Origin: Corynebacterium sp. HMSC078H07
GTDB taxonomy: Bacteria > Actinomycetota > Actinomycetes > Mycobacteriales > Mycobacteriaceae
Assembly: GCF_001812805.1 (NCBI RefSeq)
Contig: NZ_KV810467.1
Span: 37,008 to 101,007, forward strand
Direction: 5' to 3'
Length of the DNA stretch: 64,000 nucleotides
The notes under the pieces were generated by a model. The model was not told where the DNA came from. It saw nothing but the letters and a program-made list of their open reading frames with translations, and made no database searches. Both the position numbers and the translations under genes were made by a program. Shown in pieces: positions 33,239-43,100 of this stretch (the stretch's first letter is position 1; each line of letters begins with the position of its first letter).

Positions 33239-33697
33239 TTAGTCCACTTCAAAGGATTTCCGCGTGCTGCGGAAAATGACCCAGCGCTGCACAAGGAAGT
33301 TGATAATTGTCGCCGTTCCCTGCGCAATGACGAAAGCCACGGCAAGCGCCCACGAGGAAGGCCAGTCCAGCGTGTGGTCAAAGAAGGGGAATGCCCAGCG
33401 ATACAGAAGAATATTGATCGCATAGGTCATGGCGTAGGTAGCGATGACAGCCGCAAAGCGACGCTTCGACGCGTTCGCATTGAAGGTCCACCGCCGATTA
33501 AGCAAGTACGCCACGAGGGTGCCGACGGAAAAACCGATGGTGCGAGACACCACATCGCCAAACAAGTCCAAGCCGATTTGGAAGAGCCAGGTAATGGAGA
33601 CGTCGATAACCGCGGCGATTGCTCCCGTGATAGCGAACTTCGCGCCCTGCGCATGCAGGGAATTCGACTGGGAGAGGCGTTCGGCGCGAGTGGGCAT
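33239..33697 (-). CDS. GtrA-family membrane protein (copy 1)
   Basis: A 152-residue four-helix protein of the GtrA family. The first helix region reads FAITGAIAAVIDVSITWLF, the typical NRRWTFNAN motif follows helix 2, and the protein ends near VQRWVIFRS. In mycobacteria the GtrA protein Rv3789 lies beside dprE1 and is implicated in decaprenyl-phospho-arabinose translocation or in recruiting arabinosyltransferases. A similar supporting role is inferred here. A paralogue lies 10 bp upstream in the same orientation, so the pair is co-transcribed. Confidence 0.85.
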   Translation of the reverse strand: MPTRAERLSQSNSLHAQGAKFAITGAIAAVIDVSITWLFQIGLDLFGDVVSRTIGFSVGTLVAYLLNRRWTFNANASKRRFAAVIATYAMTYAINILLYRWAFPFFDHTLDWPSSWALAVAFVIAQGTATIINFLVQRWVIFRSTRKSFEVD

Positions 33698-33707
33698 AGC
33701 AGGGAGT

Positions 33708-34130
33708 TTACTTGCCCTTGAAAATGAATACGCGCTGAATAGCGAAGTTGGTCACCGTTGCCACGCCCTGCGCGATGACGAAAGCAATGGTGTCTTTGAG
33801 GGCACCCTCAAAGCCCACGCTAATAAGAGGAGCGTTGAGCACCCAGTAGAGGAAGTTCTGCACCGCGAAGGTGGATAGATAGAGCATGCCCACTGCACCG
33901 GCGGTACGGCCGGAAACCTGTGCGCCAAAGGTCCACCGAGCATTAGCCACGTAGGCTGCGATGGTACCAAAGACCCAGCCGATGGCCTTGGCAAGCGAAC
34001 GGTGCAGGCCGAGATAAGTAAGGAATAAGGTGAGGCCATAATCAATGGCTGCGGTGAAGACACCGACGGAGACGAAGCGGAAAAGCTGCGTCTTCAGAGT
34101 GGAGTCACCAGTCGAGGTTGGTTTAGTCAC
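33708..34130 (-). CDS. GtrA-family membrane protein (copy 2)
   Basis: A 140-residue GtrA-type protein with the family features FVSVGVFTAAIDYGLTLFL, NARWTFGAQ and the end IQRVFIFKGK. It precedes and is co-directional with copy 1, the two being clearly diverged paralogues. Two GtrA genes in an arabinogalactan locus suggest either heteromers or separate lipid-linked sugar substrates. Which one corresponds to Rv3789 cannot be told by eye. Confidence 0.85.
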   Translation of the reverse strand: MTKPTSTGDSTLKTQLFRFVSVGVFTAAIDYGLTLFLTYLGLHRSLAKAIGWVFGTIAAYVANARWTFGAQVSGRTAGAVGMLYLSTFAVQNFLYWVLNAPLISVGFEGALKDTIAFVIAQGVATVTNFAIQRVFIFKGK

Positions 34131-34141
34131 GGCGGAATACT

Positions 34142-35017
34142 CTACCCGCGTACCAGGGCACGGTAAATGTCCAAGCGATCCACCGGCGCGGCGGCATTAA
34201 CGCCATAGGCTCCTAAGGACGCCAAGACGTCAAGGGATGCAGAGCACAAGTCACGGATCTCAGGGCCGCGAAGCTCCTCGCCATTATCATCGACCCAGCC
34301 CAGCGCCGCCATCGACGTTTCCACAACGGAATCCGTCAGCTCACGGCCGCCCATACAGGACAGCGCCAGAGCCATAGACCAGAAGGCGTCCTTGCCCTCG
34401 TTGGTGACCTCACGTGGCAACGTGCGCAATTGGCTAAGTGTGGGGGCATCGACGGCTATGTCGCGATGCAGGTCTAGCGCTTGGAGGAGCGGGACGAAGT
34501 CGTAGAGCCGGGTGCGTTCAATGAGCGCGCGAACAGGGGCGACGACAAGTTCGAGGACCTCGTCGATGGTTTCTTGGCCTGTGAGCTCTGCGTTAACAGC
34601 GGTGAGATCAAACGGCGTGTGGAAAGAACCAGAGCCGCCCACGCAGAGCGCCTCAGGGGTGCCGCCATCGCGCGGGTAGGTCTCGACCACAACAATCTCG
34701 AAGTCCCACAGCCCCCAGGCATAATCCATCTGCTCGCCTTCGCGGCGGAGAAATTCGCGCACGGCGTGATGTGGATCAATGCGCTCGCCGCGGGCGTCGT
34801 GGTGCTCGAAGAAGTGCCACGGTGAATCTTCTTCCGGAAGGCCGAAGCACACTTCGAGGATGTGGTGAAGCTCGGTGAGCGTTAACGCGTCAGAGAAACC
34901 AATCTGCCGGTGCACTTCGGCATCGGCGCGGACGTTGGAGACCTGGCAGAGCAGGGTGCGAGCGGCGTCGCCACGATCGGCGCGGACCTGCGCCAGATCT
35001 GTGACCTTTGAGCTCAT
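34142..35017 (-). CDS. Plasmid pRiA4b ORF-3-like protein
   Basis: A 291-residue cytosolic protein. The start MSSKVTDLAQVRADRG at ATG 35017 is preferred over an open extension to 35230 that has no homology-like features. The region FSDALTLTELHHILEVCFGL followed by HFFEH is characteristic of the pRiA4b ORF-3 family found in many chromosomes and as passengers of mobile elements. Function is unknown. It ends 11 bp before the GtrA gene start on the same strand and may be co-transcribed with it, which is an unusual association. Confidence 0.6.
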   Translation of the reverse strand: MSSKVTDLAQVRADRGDAARTLLCQVSNVRADAEVHRQIGFSDALTLTELHHILEVCFGLPEEDSPWHFFEHHDARGERIDPHHAVREFLRREGEQMDYAWGLWDFEIVVVETYPRDGGTPEALCVGGSGSFHTPFDLTAVNAELTGQETIDEVLELVVAPVRALIERTRLYDFVPLLQALDLHRDIAVDAPTLSQLRTLPREVTNEGKDAFWSMALALSCMGGRELTDSVVETSMAALGWVDDNGEELRGPEIRDLCSASLDVLASLGAYGVNAAAPVDRLDIYRALVRG

Positions 35018-35037
35018 GGGCCCCACCATACGCATTT

Positions 35038-35460
35038 TTAGTTGCGGGCGGCGTTCTCGCGCGCCTCCAGCTCGCTCAGAACGAAGACGAGCGCAGCACC
35101 GATGGCGCCCCACACAGTCCATGGCTTGGACACTCCGCGGCGGCGAATGAAGCCCACGAGGCTCTGCTGAGTCTTGATGGAAAGCCAGCCGCCAAGCACC
35201 AGAATGCCGAAGGCAACTGGGATGGCCCACACGGGGACGTCGGGAGTCTCCGGCTCCGGCTGGTCCTCGTGGCTCTCCGCGTTGACGTAGGCTACGAGCG
35301 CACCGAATCCGAGGAAAGACAACACGTAGGCGCAGACCAGGGCGGCCTTATTCTTGATCCAGTCGGGGAACGCCGTCATGATGCCGACGGCTACGGCCTG
35401 GGTGATACGGCCGGGCAAGGTGTCATCCAGCGCATAATTATCGGTCTTGGGTGAAGTCAT
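35038..35460 (-). CDS. Hypothetical three-helix membrane protein
   Basis: A 140-residue protein with a hydrophilic start (MTSPKTDNYALDD), helix 1 (AALVCAYVLSFLGFGALVAYV), a Pro/Glu-rich linker, helix 2 (VWAIPVAFGILVLGGWLSI) and helix 3 (WTVWGAIGAALVFVLSEL). The C-terminus is charged. It precedes the pRiA4b ORF-3-like gene by 20 bp on the same strand. No family was recognised. Confidence 0.65.
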   Translation of the reverse strand: MTSPKTDNYALDDTLPGRITQAVAVGIMTAFPDWIKNKAALVCAYVLSFLGFGALVAYVNAESHEDQPEPETPDVPVWAIPVAFGILVLGGWLSIKTQQSLVGFIRRRGVSKPWTVWGAIGAALVFVLSELEARENAARN

Positions 35461-35496
35461 ACCGCCCCACTTTAGGCGGACGGTAGGCTACCGTGC

Positions 35497-35775
35497 ATGT
35501 ACTCCTCCAAGAAAGAGCACCTCACCCCGGCGCAGCGCGCGGCTCACGACGACCGCGCTGAGGACGATAAGCGCCACGGCCACTTTCTGGCCACCGAGCA
35601 CACCGCATTGCCTCTCGACGGTTTCATGACCAGGCTCATCGCCGAAGAGCTGCCAATCCTCGATTCTGCCTCGCGGACGCGAGTATACGAGATCCTCCGC
35701 GAGTATGAGGGACCGGAGATTACGAGCCAAAAGGAACTGCCAAAGGAGATCCAAGACATCATGGATCTGTACTAA
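35497..35775 (+). CDS. Hypothetical small protein
   Basis: A 92-residue charged, helical protein (MYSSKKEHLTPAQRAAHDDR at the start, QKELPKEIQDIMDLY at the end) with no membrane helix. It is divergent from the membrane protein gene and followed by a strong terminator, so it is a monocistronic unit upstream of dprE1. Codon use is like that of the neighbours. Function unknown. Confidence 0.6.
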   Translation: MYSSKKEHLTPAQRAAHDDRAEDDKRHGHFLATEHTALPLDGFMTRLIAEELPILDSASRTRVYEILREYEGPEITSQKELPKEIQDIMDLY

Positions 35776-35815
35776 GGCCGTACTTTTGACCCTTAACCCG
35801 CACTAAAGCAGACAC

Positions 35816-35840
35816 AACCGGACAGTACGCCTGTCCGGTT
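35816..35840 (+). terminator. Rho-independent terminator before dprE1
   Basis: A perfect 10-bp stem AACCGGACAG/CTGTCCGGTT with loop TACGC, followed by AGTTTTGT. It separates the small hypothetical gene from the dprE1-dprE2-aftA-emb unit and lies about 105 bp upstream of the dprE1 start. Confidence 0.75.
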
Positions 35841-35945
35841 AGTTTTGTATGTGTACCTAATCTCACGTTTTCCCTCACGCCATATGCCTCTGTTGCTATG
35901 TAGTGTGGAGAATCGACCCATCACATCGAGTCAAAAGAAGAAGAG

Positions 35946-37361
35946 ATGGAACTGCATACTACTGAGAAGTCCCTGTACGGTTGGGGCCGCACTGCGCCGT
36001 CGACCGCTCATGTCTTGTCCACGCCGGATGTGGACGTCATCAAGACCGCCGTTGCCCAGGTTGCTGAGGACAACGCCGATAAACCATCCCACCTGCGCCG
36101 CGGTGTCATCGCCCGCGGCATGGGCCGCTCCTACGGTGACCCCGCCCAGAACGGCGGTGGCCTCGTCATCAACATGCAGGCCCTCAACAACATCCACTCC
36201 ATCGATCCGGAGTCGGGCATCGTTGACGTTGACGGCGGCGTCACCCTGGACCAGCTCATGAAGGCTGCCCTTCCCTACGGCCTGTGGGTTCCTGTTCTTC
36301 CCGGTACCCGCCAGGTCACCATCGGCGGTGCAATTGGCCCGGACATCCACGGCAAGAACCACCACTCTGCAGGTTCCTTCGGCAACCACGTCGTCTCCAT
36401 GGAGCTGCTCGTTGCCGATGGCCGCGTCCTGCATCTGACCCCGGAAGGCTCGGATGAGGATCCGGCAGGCGAGCTCTTCTGGGCCACCGTCGGTGGCATG
36501 GGCCTGACCGGCATCATCCTGCGCGCCAAGATCAAGATGACCAAGACGGAGACCGCCTACTTCATCGCGGATACCGACCGCACGAGCAATCTTGATGAGA
36601 CCGTGGCCTTCCACTCCGATGGTTCGGAGCACAACTACACGTATTCCTCCGCGTGGTTCGACGTCATCTCCCCAGAGCCGAAGCTGGGCCGCTCCACCAT
36701 TTCCCGTGGTTCCCTGGCCACGCTGGCACAGCTGGAAGAGCTCGCCCCGAAGCTGGCGAAGGATCCGCTGAAGTTCAACGCCCCGCAGCTGATGACCGTT
36801 CCGGATATCTTCCCGAACTTCACCATGAACAAGCTATCCCTCATGGCCATCGGTGAGGCGTACTACCTCATGGGGTCCCCGGCGCGTAACCAGGTCAAGA
36901 ACCTCACGCAGTTCTACCAGCCGCTGGATCTCATCGGCGAGTGGAACCGTGGCTACGGATCCAACGGCTTCCTGCAGTACCAGTTTGTGGTGCCGACCGA
37001 CGCCGTCGAGCCCTTCAAGGACATCATCCGCGACATGCAGAAGTCCGGTCACTACTCTGCCCTGAACGTGTTTAAGCTTTTCGGCCCGGGTAACAAGGCT
37101 CCGCTGTCTTACCCGATGCCGGGCTGGAACGTCTGCGTGGACTTCCCCATCAAGCCGGGCCTGGGTGCTTTCCTCGACGATCTGGATGACCGCGTCATGG
37201 AGTTTGGCGGCCGCCTCTACTTGGCCAAGGAGTCCCGCACCTCGGCGGAGAAGTTCCATAAGATGTACCCAGGCATGGAAGGCTGGCTCAAGACCCGCAA
37301 CGAGATTGACCCGACCGGCGTCTTTGCCTCCGATATGTCCCGCCGCCTCGAGCTGCACTAG
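35946..37361 (+). CDS. dprE1: Decaprenylphosphoryl-beta-D-ribose oxidase DprE1
   Basis: The FAD-dependent enzyme that oxidises decaprenyl-phospho-ribose to the 2-keto intermediate in arabinan precursor synthesis. The 471-residue protein has the VAO-type FAD domain ([17 protein letters not shown], about residues 57-73; [19 protein letters not shown], about 122-140). Near the C-terminus it has [16 protein letters not shown], which contains Cys397, the equivalent of mycobacterial Cys387 that benzothiazinones bind. It ends [13 protein letters not shown] as in mycobacterial DprE1. It is the first gene of a four-gene run, with dprE2 14 bp downstream. Confidence 0.95.
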   Translation: MELHTTEKSLYGWGRTAPSTAHVLSTPDVDVIKTAVAQVAEDNADKPSHLRRGVIARGMGRSYGDPAQNGGGLVINMQALNNIHSIDPESGIVDVDGGVTLDQLMKAALPYGLWVPVLPGTRQVTIGGAIGPDIHGKNHHSAGSFGNHVVSMELLVADGRVLHLTPEGSDEDPAGELFWATVGGMGLTGIILRAKIKMTKTETAYFIADTDRTSNLDETVAFHSDGSEHNYTYSSAWFDVISPEPKLGRSTISRGSLATLAQLEELAPKLAKDPLKFNAPQLMTVPDIFPNFTMNKLSLMAIGEAYYLMGSPARNQVKNLTQFYQPLDLIGEWNRGYGSNGFLQYQFVVPTDAVEPFKDIIRDMQKSGHYSALNVFKLFGPGNKAPLSYPMPGWNVCVDFPIKPGLGAFLDDLDDRVMEFGGRLYLAKESRTSAEKFHKMYPGMEGWLKTRNEIDPTGVFASDMSRRLELH

Positions 37362-37375
37362 AAAGGAACCACCTC

Positions 37376-38134
37376 ATGCTGAATGCAGTAGGCCAAGCAC
37401 AACACATCCTCCTTCTCGGCGGAACCTCCGAAATCGGCTTGGGCATCGTCGAGGAATTCCTCGAGCGCGGCCCGGCCAAGGTCACTCTGGCGGCTCGTGC
37501 CGACTCACCGCGTATCGCGGATGCCCGCGCAACCATCGAGTCCCGCGGTGGCGACGTCGAGGTCATCGACTTTGACGCGACTGATTTCGAGGGCCACGGG
37601 GACGTCGTCAAGCGCGCGTTTGAGCGTGGCGATGTGGACGTCGCCATCATCGCCTTCGGTACCCTCGGTGACCAGGAAGAACTGTGGCAGGACCAGGCCA
37701 AGGCCGTGGCGTCTGCGCAGACCAACTACACCGCACCGGTCTCCCTCGGTGTGCTGTTGGGGCAGAAGTTCAAGGAGCAGGGTCACGGCACCATCGTGGC
37801 ACTGTCTTCCGTCGCAGGTATGCGCGTGCGCCGCTCCAACTTTGTCTACGGTGCCTCCAAGGCCGGCGTCGATGGCTTCTTCATCAACCTGGGCGAGGCC
37901 CTGCGCGGCTCCGGCGCCAAGGTGCTCGTGGTCCGCCCGGGCCAGGTGCGTACGAAGATGTCCGCCGAAGCTGGCGAAGCACCGCTGACCGTTAACGTCT
38001 CTGACGTGGCCAAGGCCACCGTCAAGGCTGTGTTGGATGGCAAGCAGTCCATCTACGTACACCCGCTCTTCGAGTACGTGTCTTTGGGCTTCAAGTTCAT
38101 CCCGCAGGCAATCTTCCGAAAGCTGCCGTTCTAA
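37376..38134 (+). CDS. dprE2: Decaprenylphosphoryl-2-keto-D-erythropentose reductase DprE2
   Basis: An SDR enzyme of 252 residues that reduces the DprE1 product with NADH to decaprenyl-phospho-arabinose. The Rossmann motif is LLGGTSEIGLGIVEEFL, followed by the acidic strand EVIDFDATDFEG, the serine of ALSSVAGMRVRRSN and the catalytic Tyr/Lys in FVYGASKAGVDG. The ATG at 37376 follows a GAAAGGA ribosome-binding site. DprE1 and DprE2 act as one epimerase, so co-transcription is expected and seen. Confidence 0.95.
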   Translation: MLNAVGQAQHILLLGGTSEIGLGIVEEFLERGPAKVTLAARADSPRIADARATIESRGGDVEVIDFDATDFEGHGDVVKRAFERGDVDVAIIAFGTLGDQEELWQDQAKAVASAQTNYTAPVSLGVLLGQKFKEQGHGTIVALSSVAGMRVRRSNFVYGASKAGVDGFFINLGEALRGSGAKVLVVRPGQVRTKMSAEAGEAPLTVNVSDVAKATVKAVLDGKQSIYVHPLFEYVSLGFKFIPQAIFRKLPF

Positions 38135-38172
38135 AGTTCCGCTAAGCCCGTGGCGTGTGGGAGACTTAAAGC

Positions 38173-40116
38173 ATGACTGAGTCCCCTGCCATGTCCCCCG
38201 CCATGGAATATGACGCTGACCGTCTTTCGCGTCGCGCCAGCCTTGTGGGTATCGCCGCCGCCGCTCTTGGCGGCGGCCTCATCACGCTCCTTGGCTTTTT
38301 TGCGTTCAAGACGGTCTCTTTGCCCGCGTTTAGCACCTCCATGGTCACTCGTGCTCTCAGCACGACGGGAACGGTGCTGACCGTCGGACTCGTCAGCGCG
38401 CTGTGCGTGTGGTGGCTCTTTGACGAGCACAATGGCACCCAGCGCCCGCGCTGGCGCTCGTGGCTCACGATTGCGCTGTGCTACATCTCGCCTGCCCTGC
38501 TGACCCTCGCCACCATCGGCCTGCCGCTCTCGGCATCGCGTCTGTGGCTCGATGGCGTCCAGGTGGACCAAGTCTTCCGCACCCAGTTCCTGACCCGTGC
38601 CGCCGAGGCCAGCTCCTATGCGGACATGAACTACGAGGGGCTGCCCACGTTCTATCCCTTGGGCTGGTTCTGGATGGGCGGCCGTCTGGCAAATCTTCTC
38701 AATATGCCTGGCTGGGAGGTCTACCAGCCGTGGGGACTCATCTCGCTGGCAGTAGCCGGATGCATCCTTGTTCCCCTGTGGCAGCGTTTGGTCAGTTCCC
38801 TACCCGTGGCCACCGCTATCGCGCTGACCACTACCGCGGTGACACTCACTCTGGGTGCCGAGGAGCCTTATTCCGCGGTCATCGCCATGGGCGTGCCTGC
38901 GGTCGCCCTCCTGTGTTCCCGTGCTTTCGACGGATCCTGGTTCGCAACGCTCGCTATTGCCCTCTACCTGGGTATCTCCGCGTGCTTCTACACGCTGTAC
39001 ACCGGCGCGGTGTCGCTGACTATCGTCACCCTCATCGCCCTCGTCATCTGTGTATCAGAGCGAACCTGGACTCCCCTCGTGCATCTCGCCGCCATCGCCG
39101 TCGGTTCCTTGGCCGTAGCGGCCATCGCCTGGACTCCCTATATCCTTGGTGTCCTGCAGGCCACCAGTCCTTTGGAATCCGCCGCGCAGCACTACCTTCC
39201 GGAGGAAGGGACCCAGATTCCTGCGCCTTTCCTCTCACTATCGGTCATCGGCATGCTCAGCCTTATTGGACTGGTGTATTTGGTTTTGCGCATCGATGAG
39301 CCGGACCTGCGTTCACTGAGCACCGCACTCGTAGGTACTTACCTGTGGACTGTGGCCTCCATGGTCATGACCCTGGCTGGTCACACGTTGTTGGGCTTCC
39401 GCCTCGAAATCGTCGTGGTACTTCTCTTCACCACTGCCGGCATCCTCGCGCTCGCGGATGTCCGGTTGATGGGGCTGCCTAGCCTCTACCCAGCACACAT
39501 GATCGGTACCACGAGCAAGCGAGTCACGGTAGCCTTCGCCATTATCTTGGGCATGGGCGGTGTCTACTATGCCCAGCAGATCCCTGCCACCAACGAATCA
39601 GCCCTCGATCATGCCTATACCGACACGGATGGTTACGGCGAGCGCGCGGATCGCTACACCAGCGATTCCGCTGCTAACTATGGCAAGATTCGAGAGTTCA
39701 TCGACGCTCAGGGCTACGAGGCTAACGACACCGTCGTACTCACCGACGAAAAACTCTTCATGGCCTACAACCCTTACTACGGGTTCAACGCCTTCACCAG
39801 CCACTACGCCAACCCGCTCGGTGAGTTCACCACCCGTAACCTGCAGATTGAGGATTGGGCGAAGGGATCCTGGGAGCAGACGCCCGATGAGTTTGCGGCG
39901 TCTCTCGATTCCTCGCCCTGGCGCGCACCCGATGTCCTCATCTTCCGCGGTGATGTGGAAGAACCCGGGGACGGATACAAGACGCACTTGGCGGAGGATA
40001 TCTACCCGAACCAACCCAACGTGCGCTACCGTGCGGTGTTCTTCAACCCCGAGGTTTTTGAAAAGGGTTGGGAATTAACCCAAATTGGCCCCTTCGTTGT
40101 GGCGGCGCGTACATAA
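38173..40116 (+). CDS. aftA: Galactan 5-O-arabinofuranosyltransferase AftA
   Basis: AftA attaches the first arabinofuranose residues to the galactan chain, using decaprenyl-phospho-arabinose. The 647-residue GT-C-type membrane protein has about 11-13 helices and an early extracytoplasmic loop with DQVFRTQFLTRAAEASSYAD and DMNYEGLPTFYPLGWFWMGG. A soluble C-terminal domain of about 170 residues begins at YTDTDGYGERADRYT. ATG 38173 is 38 bp after dprE2. Position and topology match mycobacterial aftA (Rv3792), between dprE2 and embC. Confidence 0.93.
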   Translation: MTESPAMSPAMEYDADRLSRRASLVGIAAAALGGGLITLLGFFAFKTVSLPAFSTSMVTRALSTTGTVLTVGLVSALCVWWLFDEHNGTQRPRWRSWLTIALCYISPALLTLATIGLPLSASRLWLDGVQVDQVFRTQFLTRAAEASSYADMNYEGLPTFYPLGWFWMGGRLANLLNMPGWEVYQPWGLISLAVAGCILVPLWQRLVSSLPVATAIALTTTAVTLTLGAEEPYSAVIAMGVPAVALLCSRAFDGSWFATLAIALYLGISACFYTLYTGAVSLTIVTLIALVICVSERTWTPLVHLAAIAVGSLAVAAIAWTPYILGVLQATSPLESAAQHYLPEEGTQIPAPFLSLSVIGMLSLIGLVYLVLRIDEPDLRSLSTALVGTYLWTVASMVMTLAGHTLLGFRLEIVVVLLFTTAGILALADVRLMGLPSLYPAHMIGTTSKRVTVAFAIILGMGGVYYAQQIPATNESALDHAYTDTDGYGERADRYTSDSAANYGKIREFIDAQGYEANDTVVLTDEKLFMAYNPYYGFNAFTSHYANPLGEFTTRNLQIEDWAKGSWEQTPDEFAASLDSSPWRAPDVLIFRGDVEEPGDGYKTHLAEDIYPNQPNVRYRAVFFNPEVFEKGWELTQIGPFVVAART

Positions 40117-40160
40117 CAGCATTTCTCAATACGGCGAGGCAGTGACGTACACTGATCGCC

Positions 40161-43100
40161 GTGTCAGATAGGAAAACCTCAGCCCCGCAGTCGTTGCGGC
40201 TCACCGCCATCATCGCCGGTCTCATCGGCTTTCTGTGCTTTGTGGCCACGCCGCTGCTGCCGGTGAACCAGACCCAGTCCTCCTTCGATTGGCCTCAGCA
40301 GAACTCCCTGCAGTCCATCAACGCACCACTCATCTCTGTGGCGCCAGAGGAGATTGAGGCAGAGATCCCCCTGGCGGCCGTCGATAAGCTCCGCGAAGGC
40401 CAAGACCTGCTCTACGGCACCATTCCGCCAGAGTCGAAGAAGGCCTCCAACCGCGGCATGTTCGTCCGCGCCGGCGAGGATGGGCTTTCCGTCACCAGCC
40501 TCGACGAGGTGCTGTTCTCACTTACCCCTGAGCAGGTGGCGAAGCTGCCTGACGACGCCACCCTCAGCATCAATGCCACAGAGGACGGCACCACCGTCAC
40601 CGTGGGCAAGCACACAACCACCTCTGACGAGGACATGCGTCCGCAGGTCACCGGCGTCTACACCGAAATTGATGACACTCCGGGCAACCTCCAGGAACTT
40701 GGAAACGACCTGCACATCCACGTGGAGGTTAACTCCCGATTCACGTCCTCACCCACCGTAATCAAGCTCATCGCCATGTGGCTGGGCTTGGCAATGGTCG
40801 TGGTCAGCCTGGTGTGTCTGTGGCGCATTGACCGCCTCGATGGCAAGCGCTTTGGTTTCATGCCGGAGACGTGGAAGCAGATCCGCCCGCTGGATGGCGT
40901 CGTGGCCGCCATCCTCGGTTGGTGGTACATCTTCGGTTCCAATACCTCTGACGATGGCTTCATCCTCACCATGGGCCGTGTCTCGGATCACGCGACGTAT
41001 ATGGCGAACTATTACCGCTGGTACGGCGTTCCTGAGGCGCCGTTTGGCGCGCCCTACTATGACCTCGTGGCGTGGCTTTCCCAGCTCTCCAGCGCCTCCA
41101 TTATCGTGCGCCTGCCCTCCCTCGTTTCGGCGCTGATCATTTGGTTCATCCTTTCGCGTGAGATGCTGCCACGCTTTGGCGGCCGCGTTAACGACAGGCG
41201 CTTGGCGCACTGGACCGCCGCGTTCATGTTCCTGGCCTTCTGGCTGCCGTACAACAACGGCATCCGTCCTGAGCCCATCGTGGCGCTGGGCGTTATGGTG
41301 ACGTGGGCTTCCTTTGAGCGTGCCATTTCCACCCGCCGCCTCCTGCCGGCAGCTGTGGGTACCATCGTTGCGTCCATTACCCTGGCCGCGGGCCCAACGG
41401 GCCTCACGGCAGTCGGCATCTTCCTAGTGTGCCTGCCCGCGCTCTTCCGCATCATGGGCGAGCGCACACAGCAGGTAGGATGGCTGGCCCTCATCGCCCC
41501 GTTCCTCGCCAGCGGCACCGCTGTCATGGTGGCGGCCTTTGGTGATCAAACTTTGGCCTCGGTTCTCGAGTCCACGCGCGTGCGCTCCCAGGTCGGCCCC
41601 TCGCTGCCGTGGTACTCGGAGTTCGTACGCTATTCCACGCTCTTTGAACCTTCCGTGGACGGCTCGCTCACGCGCCGCTTTGCCATGTTCACCATGCTCT
41701 TCTGCTTGGCGCTCATTATTTACGCCTTCATCAAGAACCACCGCGTGGTTGGTGCGGAGGTCGGTCCTACCCAGCGCCTGCTCGCCATCATGGCGCTGTC
41801 GGCATTCTTCCTCATGTTTACCCCGACGAAGTGGACACACCACTTCGGCATTTATGCAGGCATCGCCGGTGTTATTGCCGCACTTGGCTCCGTGGTTCTT
41901 TCCCAGATCGCCATGCGCTCGCCGCGCGCTCGCACCTTCTCTATCGCCGCGGTAATTTTCCTCATGGCGATCTCCCTGGGCGGCTGGAACGCCTGGTGGT
42001 ACGTCTCCTCCTTCGGCATCCCGTGGTGGGACCGTACCGTGCAATTCAAGGCTATCGAGGCCAACACGGTGGTACTGGCCATCGGCATGGTGGTGCTGGC
42101 TATTGGCCTCTACCAGTCGCTGGTTCACGATTACCGCAAGAACAAGGCCGAGGCCAACGGCACCCTCGAGGAGTTTGAGAAGGCTTCCGCTGCCAAGGTC
42201 TCGCGCTGGGCCGGCGCCATGTCCGCTCCCATTGCCGCTGCTTGCATCCTCATCGTGGCCTTCTCTTGTGCCTCTTTTGCCAAGGGCTACGTGGCCCAGG
42301 CGGATTCCTACTCAGTGGGCAAGGGCAACCTCGCGTCTCTGCGCGGTAATGTGTGCTCCTTGGCAGATTCCACCCTGGTGGAGACCAACACCAACGATGC
42401 CTTCCTCAGCCCAGTCGAGGGCGAGTTCAAGAACTCGCTCGTGAACAAGAAGGAAGACAACTACGGTTTCGGCCCCAACATGATCAAGGAGGATATCGAG
42501 CCGGAGAACCTCAACTCGGCGTCGGTAGGCGCCATTGCAAACACCACCGGTGATTCTTCGGCCTCGTCCAACGAGCAGAAAGAGCTCACTGAGACCACGG
42601 AGAACGAGGAGAAGGCCGCCGAAGTTACTGACTCCTCCGCGGGTGGTGTGCGCGGCACCTTGGGCGTCAACGGTTCGGAGATGCACCTGCCCTTCAACCT
42701 GGATTACACCAAGGTCCCGGTCATGGGTTCCTATTCTGAGTCTCAGCGCTCCTCCGCCACCATCACGACGCAGTGGTACAACCTGCCGGAAGAGTCCGAG
42801 AACACCCCGGTCCTGGCGGTGTCTGCCGCTGGCAAGATTTACCACCACGACGTCAACGGCGTGGAGCAAGAAGGTACCGAACTCACCTTGGAGTACGGCA
42901 CCCTCAAGAACGGCAAGGTCACGAACACGGGTGAAGCCGAGCTTTCCGACGTCGGCGCGACGCCGAAGTGGCGTAACCTCCGCATCGCCCTCCAGGATTT
43001 GCCGGAGGAGGCCAACGTGGTGCGCCTCGTAGCAGTCGATGACTCCACAGATGAGGACGATTGGATGGCCTTTACCCCGCCGCGCGTTCCGGAGCTGGCC

